Below are positions 16,775 to 24,973 of a stretch of 64,000 nt of DNA, piece after piece. Numbering within the stretch: position 1 is the first letter of the stretch; each line of letters begins with the position of its first letter. The stretch covers positions 2,064,400 through 2,128,399 of the forward strand of contig NZ_SJEV01000001.1 of assembly GCF_008642235.1 (NCBI RefSeq), read 5' to 3'. The DNA is from Planctomonas psychrotolerans. GTDB taxonomy: Bacteria > Actinomycetota > Actinomycetes > Actinomycetales > Microbacteriaceae. The notes beneath the pieces were generated by a model. It was not told the DNA's origin, did not search any database, and saw nothing but the letters and a program-made list of their open reading frames with translations. The translations under genes were made by a program, and so were the position numbers.

Positions 16775-17106
16775 GATTCCGTTCCTTTCCTGAGGGTGAA
16801 GTACGCGTCCAGGCCGTCGAGCCGACGCTCCCAGAGGCGCTGATAGAAGGTGATCCACTGCATGGCGTCGTCCAACCGTTCTGTGCCGAGGCGGCACTGC
16901 CTCGAGCGGCCGATCTTTTCGGTGGTCACGAGTCCGGCTTCCTCGAGCACCTGCACGTGCTTCTTGATTCCGGTGAGCGTGATCCCGAACGGCTCCGCGA
17001 GTTCGGTGATCGTGGCCGGTCCGCTGCCGAGCCGCGTGAGGATGTCACGGCGCGTGGAGTCGGAGAGGGCGGCGAACGCCTTGTCGAGGACTTGCTGGTG
17101 AACCAT
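16771..17106 (-). CDS. ArsR-family winged-helix repressor
   Basis: This 111-residue regulator has the HTH around ITELAEPFGITLTGIKKHVQVLEEAGLV. It has none of the Cys pairs of metal sensors (no ELCVCDL), so it belongs to the non-metal SRPBCC-linked group. The ATG at 17106 is preceded by TATACT with a 7-nt gap, suggesting a leaderless mRNA. It is translationally coupled to the AHSA1 gene. Confidence 0.9.
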   Translation of the reverse strand: MVHQQVLDKAFAALSDSTRRDILTRLGSGPATITELAEPFGITLTGIKKHVQVLEEAGLVTTEKIGRSRQCRLGTERLDDAMQWITFYQRLWERRLDGLDAYFTLRKGTES

Positions 17107-17108
17107 GT

Positions 17109-17142
17109 GGTTCAGTATACGGATAGTGAACCGTCGGGTTCA
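17109..17142 (-). promoter_or_regulatory. Promoter and operator of the ArsR/AHSA1 operon
   Basis: On the minus strand a -10 box TATACT (17114-17119) lies 7 nt before the ATG. GGTTCA (17109-17114) and TGAACC (17127-17132) form an inverted repeat that embraces the -10 box, with a third GGTTCA at 17137. Repressor binding there would block transcription. Confidence 0.6.
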
Positions 17143-17261
17143 ATGACCATTTTCGGGTGACCGTGCGGGCGGGCGGCCGAACGGGAGGGCGTACGCGACC
17201 CGAGCATCCGCGTCGGAAAAACAGGGTGACGACGGCCCCCGGCGGGGCTTACCGTATGAGC

Positions 17262-17534
17262 ATGTGCCGGAACATCCACACGCTGCACAACTTCGAGCCC
17301 GCCGCGACGGACGACGAGGTTCACGCAGCCGCCCTGCAGTACGTCCGCAAGATCAGCGGAACCACCAAGCCGTCGAAGGCCAACGCGGAGGTCTTCGACC
17401 GGGCGGTCGAGGAGATCGCCCACGTGACCCGTCATCTTCTCGAAGACCTCGTGAGCACGGCACCGCCGAAGGATCGGGAGACGGAGGCCGAGAAGGCGAA
17501 GGCCCGGTCGGCGAAGCGGTTCGCCGCGGCCTAG
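17262..17534 (+). CDS. DUF2277 family protein
   Basis: This 90-residue protein of unknown function matches the DUF2277 pattern from its first residues (MCRNIHTLHNFEPAATD) through QYVRKISGTTKPSKAN. The Cys-Arg-Asn start is typical, so I place the start at ATG 17262 and not at 17256. TACCGT lies exactly 6 nt before 17262, which fits a leaderless transcript. The tail is Lys/Ala/Glu rich and probably helical. Confidence 0.85.
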   Translation: MCRNIHTLHNFEPAATDDEVHAAALQYVRKISGTTKPSKANAEVFDRAVEEIAHVTRHLLEDLVSTAPPKDRETEAEKAKARSAKRFAAA

Positions 17535-17618
17535 CCGTCGCCGCACCACCATCACGGCGGCGCATCCCGCGTCGGCTCGACCCGGAGCATCCGGCGTCCG
17601 CTCGCCGCGGGCAATCCG

Positions 17619-18002
17619 TCAGCTCATTGCCAGAACGAGGGCGAGTGCCGCGAGCACCACGCACACCGGTGTCATCGTCCATCGTTCCGCCGTGCTGCGG
17701 GACATCCCGTTCAGCACGATGCCCAGCGCGAAGTATGCGGTCAGGACCCACATGGCGACGCGGGCGACGGCGTCGCCTCCCGGCAGCACCTCTGCTAGCC
17801 CCGCTCGCTGCACGGCGACCAGCGCGAACACGACATAGAGCGCGATCGACGTGACGCTGCCGACGCGCTTCCCTCGCGGCAGGACCTCATCCTGACCGCC
17901 CCAGGCGAAGCGACCCAGCGGCGCTCCGGCGATGAGGGCCAGCTGGAAGACCGCGAGCAGGGCCAGGATCCCGCAGAACACGACGGCGGCGAAGGGGGCC
18001 AT
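17619..18002 (-). CDS. Small multi-pass membrane protein, unknown
   Basis: This 127-residue protein has four predicted membrane helices (about residues 3-24, 48-67, 76-99 and 107-126). The loop carries GAPLGRFAWGGQDEVLPRG, a motif I associate with a widespread family of uncharacterised four-helix actinobacterial proteins. ATG 18002 is chosen because the first helix starts directly after it. The upstream gap holds an inverted repeat at 18071-18102. No function can be assigned. Confidence 0.72.
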   Translation of the reverse strand: MAPFAAVVFCGILALLAVFQLALIAGAPLGRFAWGGQDEVLPRGKRVGSVTSIALYVVFALVAVQRAGLAEVLPGGDAVARVAMWVLTAYFALGIVLNGMSRSTAERWTMTPVCVVLAALALVLAMS

Positions 18003-18294
18003 GGGCGTGCGACATTTCCTCTCGCGCTGCGCGCGGGTGCATGCGCGTCGGTCCACGCGTGCGGACAGGCCCGGTACCGTAACGGGGGGAGTGCGGTACC
18101 GGACCTCTTACTAGGCCGCATGGTCGTTCGGGCGCGATCACTGGCGTCCTGGTAACCGGGGGTGGCTGAACGCTTGCGTCGACACTAGCGGCGCATCCCC
18201 CGGATTGGGGACCCCCTTACTGTCCCCAGTTGGGGGGTGATTCGAGGGTGGCCGCAGGGAGTGATCTGCTAGTGAATCTCGCTAGCGCGCCCTG
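18003..18294. other. Intergenic region with two inverted repeats
   Basis: CCGGTACCG (18071-18079) and CGGTACCGG (18094-18102) form a 9-bp inverted repeat upstream of the membrane-protein gene, a candidate operator. ACCCCC (18211-18216) and GGGGGT (18233-18238) can form a hairpin downstream of the phosphatase gene. CTGCTAGTG occurs twice near 18268 and 18291. I see no gene here. Confidence 0.45.
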
Positions 18295-18822
18295 CTAGTG
18301 CATCGGGCTCCCTGCCGGGAACCGGGTCACGAACCGGCGCTGCCATGGCGTCTCGACGGCACGCCGGTCGTAATGGCGCCGCACATAGCGGATCGCCTCC
18401 TCCGCCGTGATTCCGTCGAGCACCGCCAGGCAGGACAGCGCGGTTCCGGTGCGTCCGCGCCCGCCCGAACAGGCCACTTCGACGCGCTCGCGTCCGGCCC
18501 GCTGCCATGCCTCCCGCATCGCCTCGTGTGCCGCGGACCGGTCGCGCGGCGTTCCGAAGTCCGGCCAGGCGATCCAGTGAGCCGGCCACGGCATCCGCCC
18601 GGGGTCCCGGCCGGCCAGGTAGAGACCGAACTCCGGTGGCTGGACCGACCCGTCAAGCCCGAGCGGCACGGATGCTCGGAGCGAGCGACCGCGGATCCGC
18701 CGTCCGCTCGGCAATTCGAGCACGCCGGGGTCGCCGAGAGTCCACGGCTCGCTCACGGCGCCGTCGATCGCTGTACCGGCCGCGGCATGGTGTGGTCCAG
18801 CAGACGGAGTCAGCCCCAGCAC
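18295..18822 (-). CDS. Protein-tyrosine phosphatase-like (DSP/PTP fold)
   Basis: This 175-residue protein carries the CX5R P-loop ACSGGRGRTGTALSC (about residue 117), in which Cys is the nucleophile and Arg binds phosphate. The general-acid Asp may be the one in WIAWPDFGTP. It dephosphorylates phosphotyrosine or another phospho-ester; the target is unknown. The GTG start at 18822 overlaps the upstream VOC gene by 13 nt, implying co-expression. Confidence 0.82.
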   Translation of the reverse strand: MLGLTPSAGPHHAAAGTAIDGAVSEPWTLGDPGVLELPSGRRIRGRSLRASVPLGLDGSVQPPEFGLYLAGRDPGRMPWPAHWIAWPDFGTPRDRSAAHEAMREAWQRAGRERVEVACSGGRGRTGTALSCLAVLDGITAEEAIRYVRRHYDRRAVETPWQRRFVTRFPAGSPMH

Positions 18823-19178
18823 AGACAGAACGGATGCCCGGCCGGGTCGGCGTACACCGTGAAGCCCTCCGCGGCATCCGGATCCTCGGCCGACTGGAGC
18901 AGCGTCGCGCCCAATTCGATCACCTCATCGTGCGCCGAGCCCACCTCGTCCCTGTCGATGTAGAGGTCGAGGTGCATCTGCTGGGGTTCCCCGTCGGGCC
19001 AGTCGGGCCGCAAGTGGTTCGGTGCGAGCTGGAAGCCGAGGCGCGGTTCCCCGTCGACGCGCACGGTATGCCAGTCGTCTTCGGCGTCGACGGTTCCGCC
19101 GAGCAGTCGGGCCCAGAACGTGCTCTCCGCGGAGAGGTCGGCCGTGTCGAACACGACGATCGATTTCCGAATCTTCAT
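18810..19178 (-). CDS. VOC/glyoxalase-like domain protein
   Basis: This 122-residue protein has the vicinal-oxygen-chelate pattern: an N-terminal strand KSIVVFDTADL, FWARLLGG, QQMHLDLYIDRD and a final FTVYADPAGHPFCLCWG. His and Glu positions that could bind metal are present only in part, so it may be a binding protein rather than an enzyme. ATG 19178 begins the first strand. Overlap with the phosphatase gene suggests an operon. Confidence 0.85.
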   Translation of the reverse strand: MKIRKSIVVFDTADLSAESTFWARLLGGTVDAEDDWHTVRVDGEPRLGFQLAPNHLRPDWPDGEPQQMHLDLYIDRDEVGSAHDEVIELGATLLQSAEDPDAAEGFTVYADPAGHPFCLCWG

Positions 19179-19385
19179 CCAAACAGTGAACCGCTGCGAC
19201 CGTTCGCGATCAAGGGGCTCGTGGGGCAAGAACGAGACGTGAGAAAAGCTCGTGAACGTCTGGCGTGTCGTGATCCGGCGGGAGCACAGTATCGGTCAGA
19301 ACGAACCCGAACCCACCTCCGAACGAAAATCCACAACCCGAACCTGCCCCCAACGCAAACCCGAACCCCGGAAAGGCTCTGATCG

Positions 19386-20771
19386 ATGACGCTTGAAGCC
19401 CCCGCCGAACATCCCGTCGCGCGTCTGCACGACCGACTCGGCGACCTCGTCCACCTCCCCGGCGACCCGCGCTATGACGAACTGCGTCTGCCGTGGAACG
19501 TGGCCGTCGACCAGCGACCCGCAGCGGTCGCCGCCCCCACCACCGTCGAGGAGGTGGTCGCGGTGGTGCGGACCGCCGCGGAACTCGGCCTGCGCGTGGC
19601 GCCCCAGGGCACCGGCCACGGTGCCGCCATGGCCGGTCTTCGATCACTCGACGACGCGGTGCTCGTCCGCACCAGCGCGCTCTCCGCCGTCGATATCGAC
19701 CCGGTGCGCCGCACGGCGCGGGTCGGCAGCGGCGTGCTGTGGGATGCCGTCGTCGCCGCGGCCGCCGAGCACGGACTTGCCGCGCTGCACGGCTCGTCGC
19801 CCGACGTGGGCGTCGCCGGGTACGCCCTCGGCGGTGGCATCGGCTGGTACGCCCGCAAGCACGGGCTCGCGACGAACAGCATCACGGCCGTCGAGCTCGT
19901 CACCGCCGAGGGGACGCACCAGCGCGCCGACGCCGAAACGAACGCCGACCTGTTCTGGGCGCTCCGCGGCGGCGGCGGCAACTTCGGAATCGTCACCGCC
20001 CTCGAGTTGCGGCTGTTCGAGATCCCCGACGCCTACGCGGGCATGCTGCTCTGGGACATCGCCGCAGCCGAGCCGGTGCTGCGGCGCTGGGCGGAGTGGT
20101 GCGAAACCGCGCCGGACGAGGTCACCACCTCACTCCGCATCATGCGGTTCCCGCCGATGGAGGAGCTGCCCGAGTTCCTCCGCGGCCGCGCCGTCGTCAT
20201 CCTCGACGGGGCCGTGCTCGGCGACGACGCATCCGCCGAACGCCTGCTCGCTCCGTTCCGCGACCTCGGCCCGGAGCTCGACACCTTCGCCCGCATCCCC
20301 GCGGCGGCGGTCGGTCGCATCCACATGGATCCGGAGGAGCCGTCGCCGTTCGCCAGCGGCACTATTCTGCTGAAGGAACTCGGGAACGACACCGTCGAGG
20401 CCGTGCTCGACGCGTTCGGCCCGGATGCGACGGCGGCGTTGATGGCGGTCGAGTTCCGGCAGCTGGGCGGTGCACTCGGCCGCCCCGCCCCGGACGCCGG
20501 CGCTCTCAGTCACCTGAGTGGTTCGGTGCTCGCGTTCCTGGTCGACATGGCGCCGACGCCCGAGGCCGCGGCGGCCGCCGTGGCGAGCGCGGCGGAGGCG
20601 GTGCTGAAGCTCGCGCCGTGGGCGTCGGGTGCGGCCTACCTCAACTTCGCCGACGGGGGAGTGGTGGACCCGAAGCTGGGCTACGGCGAGGACGCCTGGG
20701 ATCGGCTGCGGGAGCTGCGTCGGCAGTACGACCCGACCGGGATGTTCGTCGCCAACCACCCCATCGACTGA
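19386..20771 (+). CDS. FAD-linked oxidoreductase, berberine-bridge-enzyme type
   Basis: This 461-residue flavoprotein has an FAD_binding_4 domain (AAPTTVEEVVAVVRTAAELG; RVAPQGTGHGAA, whose His could carry 8-alpha-linked FAD) and a C-terminal BBE segment (FADGGVVDPKLGYGEDAWDRLRELRRQYDPTGMF). Family members oxidise sugars, alkaloids or polyols. There is no clear second flavin-linking Cys. GGAAAGG precedes the start. The 207 nt upstream contain only degenerate CGAACC-rich sequence and no gene. Confidence 0.88.
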   Translation: MTLEAPAEHPVARLHDRLGDLVHLPGDPRYDELRLPWNVAVDQRPAAVAAPTTVEEVVAVVRTAAELGLRVAPQGTGHGAAMAGLRSLDDAVLVRTSALSAVDIDPVRRTARVGSGVLWDAVVAAAAEHGLAALHGSSPDVGVAGYALGGGIGWYARKHGLATNSITAVELVTAEGTHQRADAETNADLFWALRGGGGNFGIVTALELRLFEIPDAYAGMLLWDIAAAEPVLRRWAEWCETAPDEVTTSLRIMRFPPMEELPEFLRGRAVVILDGAVLGDDASAERLLAPFRDLGPELDTFARIPAAAVGRIHMDPEEPSPFASGTILLKELGNDTVEAVLDAFGPDATAALMAVEFRQLGGALGRPAPDAGALSHLSGSVLAFLVDMAPTPEAAAAAVASAAEAVLKLAPWASGAAYLNFADGGVVDPKLGYGEDAWDRLRELRRQYDPTGMFVANHPID

Positions 20772-20800
20772 TCCCGCCTGTATCTGGGCCCGGGCGTCGA

Positions 20801-20876
20801 ACCCTCGTCGCCCGTGTTCCGCACCGTCGCACGGCATGAACGTCGGGCGACCGCACCGAACACGGGCGGCGAGGGT
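20801..20876. terminator. Long inverted repeat between convergent genes
   Basis: ACCCTCGTCGCCCGTGTTC (20801-20819) pairs with GAACACGGGCGGCGAGGGT (20858-20876); 18 of 19 positions match, with one G-U. It lies between the flavoprotein stop and the leftward HTH gene stop and probably works as a bidirectional terminator. There is no U-tract. Confidence 0.55.
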
Positions 20877-20897
20877 GCTCGTCCGGGTCCGGTGCGA

Positions 20898-21110
20898 TCA
20901 CCCGGCGTCGGGTACCCACCGCAGCACGTCGCCCGGCTGGCACTCGAGCACCCGGCAGGCCGCGTCGAGCGTGGTGAACCGCACGGCTTTGGCGCGCCCG
21001 TTCTTTAGCACCGCCACGTTCGCCGGCGTGATGCCGATCGCCTCGGCGAAGTCGGCCACCGACATCTTGCGGCGGGCGAGCATCACATCGATGTCCACGA
21101 TGATCGCCAT
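20898..21110 (-). CDS. Cro/CI-type HTH regulator paired with DUF2975
   Basis: This 70-residue YozG-like protein consists almost entirely of a helix-turn-helix (SVADFAEAIGITPANVAVLKNGRAKAVRFTTLD). Its start codon shares one base with the DUF2975 stop (TGATG), so translation is coupled. Such DUF2975/HTH pairs are recurrent in Firmicutes and Actinobacteria, and the HTH probably autoregulates the pair through the repeats at 21597-21623. Confidence 0.9.
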   Translation of the reverse strand: MAIIVDIDVMLARRKMSVADFAEAIGITPANVAVLKNGRAKAVRFTTLDAACRVLECQPGDVLRWVPDAG

Positions 21111-21595
21111 CAGACGACCTCGGCGAGTTCGCTTCGAAGGGACGTCGCGCTGCGCAGCAGTCCGCGCATCACCACCATGAGCAGCACGAACGCGGCTGCG
21201 CAGAGCGCGGCACCGCCGGTGATAGCGAGGAGCCCGGGTGCGTCCTCGATCGGCAGGATGACGACGAACACGTACACCGAGAGCGCCAGCAGGATCACTG
21301 TGACGACCAGGCCCGCGCCGATGATGAGGTCCACCCAGCGGAAGGCGCGGGGAGTGAAGATCGCGTCCCGCCGCACCATCGACAGCAGTTGCCAGATCGC
21401 GAAGAGCGCCGCCTCCGCGCACGCGGCCAGGACGACCACCAGCACCGCGATCGCGACCGGGACGGTGGTGAAGTCCTCCTCCTGAGCGACGGTCTGCACG
21501 AACACCGGGAAGAGCACCGCGGCCTGCGCGATCACCGCCCCGAGGCCGAGGACGATCACAAGGGCGCGGAGGGCGAGGATGACGGGGGAACTCAT
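21110..21595 (-). CDS. DUF2975 membrane protein
   Basis: This 161-residue protein has four predicted membrane helices (about residues 6-28, 45-68, 88-113 and 121-146) and the DUF2975 layout, including the loop MVRRDAIFTPRAFRWV between helices 2 and 3. Function is unknown; partnership with a small HTH protein suggests a membrane-linked sensor or immunity-like role. The mRNA appears leaderless. Confidence 0.88.
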   Translation of the reverse strand: MSSPVILALRALVIVLGLGAVIAQAAVLFPVFVQTVAQEEDFTTVPVAIAVLVVVLAACAEAALFAIWQLLSMVRRDAIFTPRAFRWVDLIIGAGLVVTVILLALSVYVFVVILPIEDAPGLLAITGGAALCAAAFVLLMVVMRGLLRSATSLRSELAEVV

Positions 21596-21596
21596 G

Positions 21597-21630
21597 TATC
21601 GACTATGGGTCGATATCTATCGAAAGTCAA
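21597..21630 (-). promoter_or_regulatory. Leaderless promoter with internal operator (DUF2975/HTH)
   Basis: On the minus strand TTGACT (-35, 21625-21630), a 17-bp spacer and CATAGT (-10, 21602-21607) lie 6 nt before the ATG at 21595. TATCGAC and GTCGATA (21597-21603 and 21609-21615) form an inverted repeat over the -10 box, with another TATCGA at 21618. This suggests repression by the paired HTH protein. Confidence 0.65.
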
Positions 21631-21682
21631 TAGGTAAGATGACTGATCGACGACGGCTCATGCCTGCTCCGGGGCGACTTGG

Positions 21683-23182
21683 CTACTCGCGGGGCTGCAC
21701 GCGGTCGCGCTGCCGACCGGTCGCCCGGGCCTTCGCCGGGATGTCGATCGGACCCGTGACGGTCAACTCGTCCTCCCAGCACTCGATGCCAGTGATGTCG
21801 GGCAGGATGTCGCGGGTGAAAACGGGGTCGCGACCCTCACGGCGCTGCCGTGTGTAGTCCTTGAGCAGCCGGAAGGCGATGCCGGACAGCAGTCCGATGG
21901 CGATGAGGTTGGTGAGCGCCATGAGCCCCATCACGCCGTCCGCGAAGTTCCAGACGAGGTCGGCGCCCACCACCGAGCCGGCGAGCACGGCCACCACGAC
22001 GAGCACGCGGTAGGCGGTGAGGACCGAGCGGCGACCGGTGATGAACTCGATGTTCGACTGGCCGTAGTAGTAGTTGCCGAGGATCGACGAGAACGCCAGA
22101 AGGAAGATGATCACGCTCAGCGCGATGTTCGACCACTCGCCGAGAGAGCCGACGAGGGCGCCCTGGGTGAGGCCGATGCCCCGCTCCGCGCCCGCGAGGT
22201 CCGGCACCGAGACGAGGATGATGAAGGCCGTGATCGAGCAGACGAGGAAGGTGTCGAAGTAGACGCCGAGCGTCTGCACGAGTCCCTGCTTGACCGGGTG
22301 CGTGACGGCGGCGCTGGCTCCGGCATTCGGGGCGGAGCCGAGCCCGGCCTCGTTCGAGAACATTCCGCGCTTGACGCCGGTCAGCAGGATGTACCCGAAC
22401 GCCGCGCCGACGACCTCGTTGAAACCCCAAGCCGAGGTGAAGATCTCGACGAATACGGGGCCGATGCGGTCGACGTTGAGGGCGACCACCACGATCCCGA
22501 GCAGCAGGTAGGTGAGCGCCATGATGGGCACGAGCACCTGCGTGACGGAGGCGATCCGTCGAACGCCGCCGAACACGACGAGCGCCGTCAGTGCCGCGAT
22601 GCCCAGCCCGATGCCCCAGGGCAGCCAGGGCAGGTCGCCGCCGACGCTCGAGGTCACGGTGGCCGAGATCGTATTGGCCTGCAGCGAGCTGAACGCGAAC
22701 GGGAAGCAGATGATCAGGATGATCGCGAACCACACCCCGAGCCAGCGCGCCTTGAGGCCGCGCTCGATGTAGTAGGCCGGGCCACCGCGGAAGCTGTCGG
22801 TGTCGCGCACCTTGAAGAGCTGGGCGAGGGAGGACTCGATGAAGCTCGAGGCGCCCCCGATGAACGCCATGACCCACATCCAGAACACGGCGCCGGGTCC
22901 GCCGACCGCGATCGCGGTTCCGACGCCGGCGATGTTGCCGACCCCCACGCGAGATGCGGCCGAAATGGTGAACGCCTGGAAGGCGGACACCGACTGCGGC
23001 TCGCCGGAATCGTTGCGGGGCGTCTTATTGGTGAGGGTACGGAACATCTCCGGGATCATGCGGAGCTGCACCGCCCTCGACCGGATCGTGAAGTACAACC
23101 CCAAAACGATGACGACGGGGAGGACCAACCACGTCCACAGGTTGTCGCCCCACGTCAGTAACCATTCGTTCACCGAATCCAT
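21683..23182 (-). CDS. Sodium:alanine symporter family (AGCS) transporter
   Basis: This 499-residue inner-membrane symporter imports alanine or glycine with sodium. Family signatures are ASRVGVGNIAGVGTAIA and TGVKRGMFSNEAGLGSAPN, within about ten to eleven helices. The C-terminal 50 residues (from DYTRQRREGRDP) are cytoplasmic and polar. CATACT lies 7 nt before ATG 23182, so the mRNA may be leaderless. TTCTTTCC/GGAAAGAA (23199-23206, 23220-23227) forms an inverted repeat just upstream that may bind a regulator. Confidence 0.93.
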   Translation of the reverse strand: MDSVNEWLLTWGDNLWTWLVLPVVIVLGLYFTIRSRAVQLRMIPEMFRTLTNKTPRNDSGEPQSVSAFQAFTISAASRVGVGNIAGVGTAIAVGGPGAVFWMWVMAFIGGASSFIESSLAQLFKVRDTDSFRGGPAYYIERGLKARWLGVWFAIILIICFPFAFSSLQANTISATVTSSVGGDLPWLPWGIGLGIAALTALVVFGGVRRIASVTQVLVPIMALTYLLLGIVVVALNVDRIGPVFVEIFTSAWGFNEVVGAAFGYILLTGVKRGMFSNEAGLGSAPNAGASAAVTHPVKQGLVQTLGVYFDTFLVCSITAFIILVSVPDLAGAERGIGLTQGALVGSLGEWSNIALSVIIFLLAFSSILGNYYYGQSNIEFITGRRSVLTAYRVLVVVAVLAGSVVGADLVWNFADGVMGLMALTNLIAIGLLSGIAFRLLKDYTRQRREGRDPVFTRDILPDITGIECWEDELTVTGPIDIPAKARATGRQRDRVQPRE

Positions 23183-23289
23183 GCTCGCCAGTATGACCTT
23201 CTTTCCCCACCCGGCGGAAGGAAAGAACCACAGCGTTTACGCGCCGGATACATCGGATCGTGCGGCTGCCCGCGCACGCGGGTTCGGTA

Positions 23290-23318
23290 TTGCGCTAGTT
23301 AAACTAGAACAATAGGAT
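23290..23318 (+). promoter_or_regulatory. Promoter and operator of the GntR/DUF1648 operon
   Basis: TTGCGC (23290-23295), a 17-bp spacer and TAGGAT (23313-23318) precede ATG 23326 by 7 nt. The perfect palindrome CTAGTT-A-AACTAG (23295-23307) fills the spacer, as expected for an autoregulated short GntR (YtrA-type) repressor. Confidence 0.65.
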
Positions 23319-23325
23319 GTGAAGC

Positions 23326-23676
23326 ATGCTCATCCGATTGGACCCCGCCTCGGCCACGCCGTTGTTCGATCAGTTGGCGGGCAGCATCCGCGCGTCGATC
23401 ATCTCGGGTCGCGTTGCGGCCGGTGAGCGACTGCCCGCCGCGCGGGATCTCGCCACATCGCTCGACGTCAACGTGCACACGATCCTGCGCGCGTACCAGG
23501 AACTGCGGGACGAGGGGCTCATCGAACTGAGACGGGGTCGCGGCGCCATCGTGGCGTCAGCACCCCGCGACTTCGGCGATCTCACGGCTGCAATCGACTC
23601 CGTTGTGGCCGAGGCCAGAGCATCCGGCGTTCCCCCCGCGGCTCTCGCCGCCCTGATCCGAGAGGCCTATCAATGA
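23326..23676 (+). CDS. Short GntR-family repressor (YtrA type)
   Basis: This 116-residue regulator has the GntR winged helix (FDQLAGSIRASIISGRVAAGERLPAARDLATSLDVNVHTILRAYQ; key Arg and Leu positions retained) and only a short C-terminal helix. YtrA-type regulators usually sit first in operons for membrane proteins or ABC transporters. The stop overlaps the next start by 4 nt. Confidence 0.92.
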   Translation: MLIRLDPASATPLFDQLAGSIRASIISGRVAAGERLPAARDLATSLDVNVHTILRAYQELRDEGLIELRRGRGAIVASAPRDFGDLTAAIDSVVAEARASGVPPAALAALIREAYQ

Positions 23677-24695
23677 CCCAGCACACCGAGGACGCCGCCG
23701 CCGCCGCCGCCTCCGCCTCCGCCCGCGACTCGCGGTTTCGCGCGAAAATGGTCGGGGCGTACGCGCCTATCGCTCTCACGGCGATCACGGCCGTGATCAC
23801 GGCGACCTGGATTCCCGCGCTGCCCGACCCCATCGCCGTGCACTGGTCGGGCGACACCCCCGACGGCTTCGGCACCGCGTGGCTCTTCGTGCTGACCCCG
23901 CTTCTCGTCTGCGGTCTCTTCGGCGTCTTCGTGACCGCCGCCGCGCGACCCACTCCCGCCGGCCTCCTCACCGCCTCGCAGAAGCTCGTGCTCGTCGTGA
24001 GCATCGGGCTGGCGGGGCTTCTCTCGATCGGGCTCGGCGGAACGCTCTGGGTGCAACGCGGCCTCGAGAACGCCGCCGACGCATCCGGTGGTGCCATCTG
24101 GATGCTGTGGGGATTGCTCGCGGGCGTCGCCCTCGCCGTGTCGGCGTGGTTCTTCCTGCCGAAGAGCGATACGACGCGGGTCGTCGGCGAGGCCCCGCGC
24201 CCTCTCGACCTGGCGCCCACGGAGCGGGTCTCCTGGAGCCGGAGCATCGCGCTCTCCCGGGGAGCGCGCCTGGCGCTGATCGTTGCGGTCGGACTGGCGT
24301 TCGCCGGGCTGCTCGTGGTGGCGGCGAGCGGATCTCGCGCCGGTATCGCCGTGGCGCTGGCCGCCTTCGTTCTCCTCGTGGGGCTCGGGGTCGCCACCAC
24401 GCGCTGGCGGGTGACCATCGACCGTCGGGGTCTCGTCGTCCGCAGCGCGCTCGGCTGGCCGCGCATCACGATCCCCGTCGAGCAGGTGCGCGACGTGACC
24501 GTGGTCGACGTCACCCCCATCGCGGACTTCGGCGGCTGGGGCTGGCGCTGGTCGGCCGACGGTCGCCGCGGCATCATCGTGCGTGCGGGGGAGGCAATCC
24601 AGGTGACGCGCACCTCGGGTCCCGCCTTCGTCATCACCGTCGACGACGCCCGCACCGGGGCTGCGGTGCTCGCCGGAGTGCGCTCCCCGCGCTGA
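23673..24695 (+). CDS. DUF1648-domain membrane protein
   Basis: This 340-residue protein has a DUF1648 segment (ALPDPIAVHWSGDTPDGFGTAW, about residues 46-70) and about six to seven membrane helices in two sets. A C-terminal cytoplasmic PH-like part (RVTIDRRGLVVRSALGWPRI and onward) follows. It is co-translated with the GntR repressor. DUF1648 proteins are implicated in envelope homeostasis and bacteriocin or immunity settings; no function is shown here. Confidence 0.85.
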   Translation: MTQHTEDAAAAAASASARDSRFRAKMVGAYAPIALTAITAVITATWIPALPDPIAVHWSGDTPDGFGTAWLFVLTPLLVCGLFGVFVTAAARPTPAGLLTASQKLVLVVSIGLAGLLSIGLGGTLWVQRGLENAADASGGAIWMLWGLLAGVALAVSAWFFLPKSDTTRVVGEAPRPLDLAPTERVSWSRSIALSRGARLALIVAVGLAFAGLLVVAASGSRAGIAVALAAFVLLVGLGVATTRWRVTIDRRGLVVRSALGWPRITIPVEQVRDVTVVDVTPIADFGGWGWRWSADGRRGIIVRAGEAIQVTRTSGPAFVITVDDARTGAAVLAGVRSPR

Positions 24696-24791
24696 GCCGA
24701 CGGCGCGGGCGGTGCCGGCGTCGGCGGCGGTGCGGGCGTCTGCGTCGGTGCCGGCGCCAGTGCCGGCGTGGGCGAGCGTTCGATGCGGTGA
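24696..24791 (+). other. In-frame Gly/Ala-coding stretch beyond a stop codon
   Basis: After the DUF1648 TGA, the same frame stays open for 31 codons and reads mostly Gly, Ala and Val (ADGAGGAGVGGGAGV and so on) to a second TGA at 24789. It looks like the low-complexity tails seen in other genes of the window, so the stop may be a recent nonsense change. The rest of the gap to 24973 holds no gene. Confidence 0.4.
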
Positions 24792-24973
24792 GCAGGCAAC
24801 CGGGGGAGTAGGGACCTCTCCGGTCCTGATACCTGGGCCCCCCGAACGCGGGGACGATAACGCGGCGTGCATTCGCTAGCGTCGTCGACGGGTGCGACGC
24901 ATGAGTCGTGCCCGGAGTGCCGCACCGCCGGGGGGTTGCGTGCCGCACTCCTGAATACGGGGGGTACGAACCC

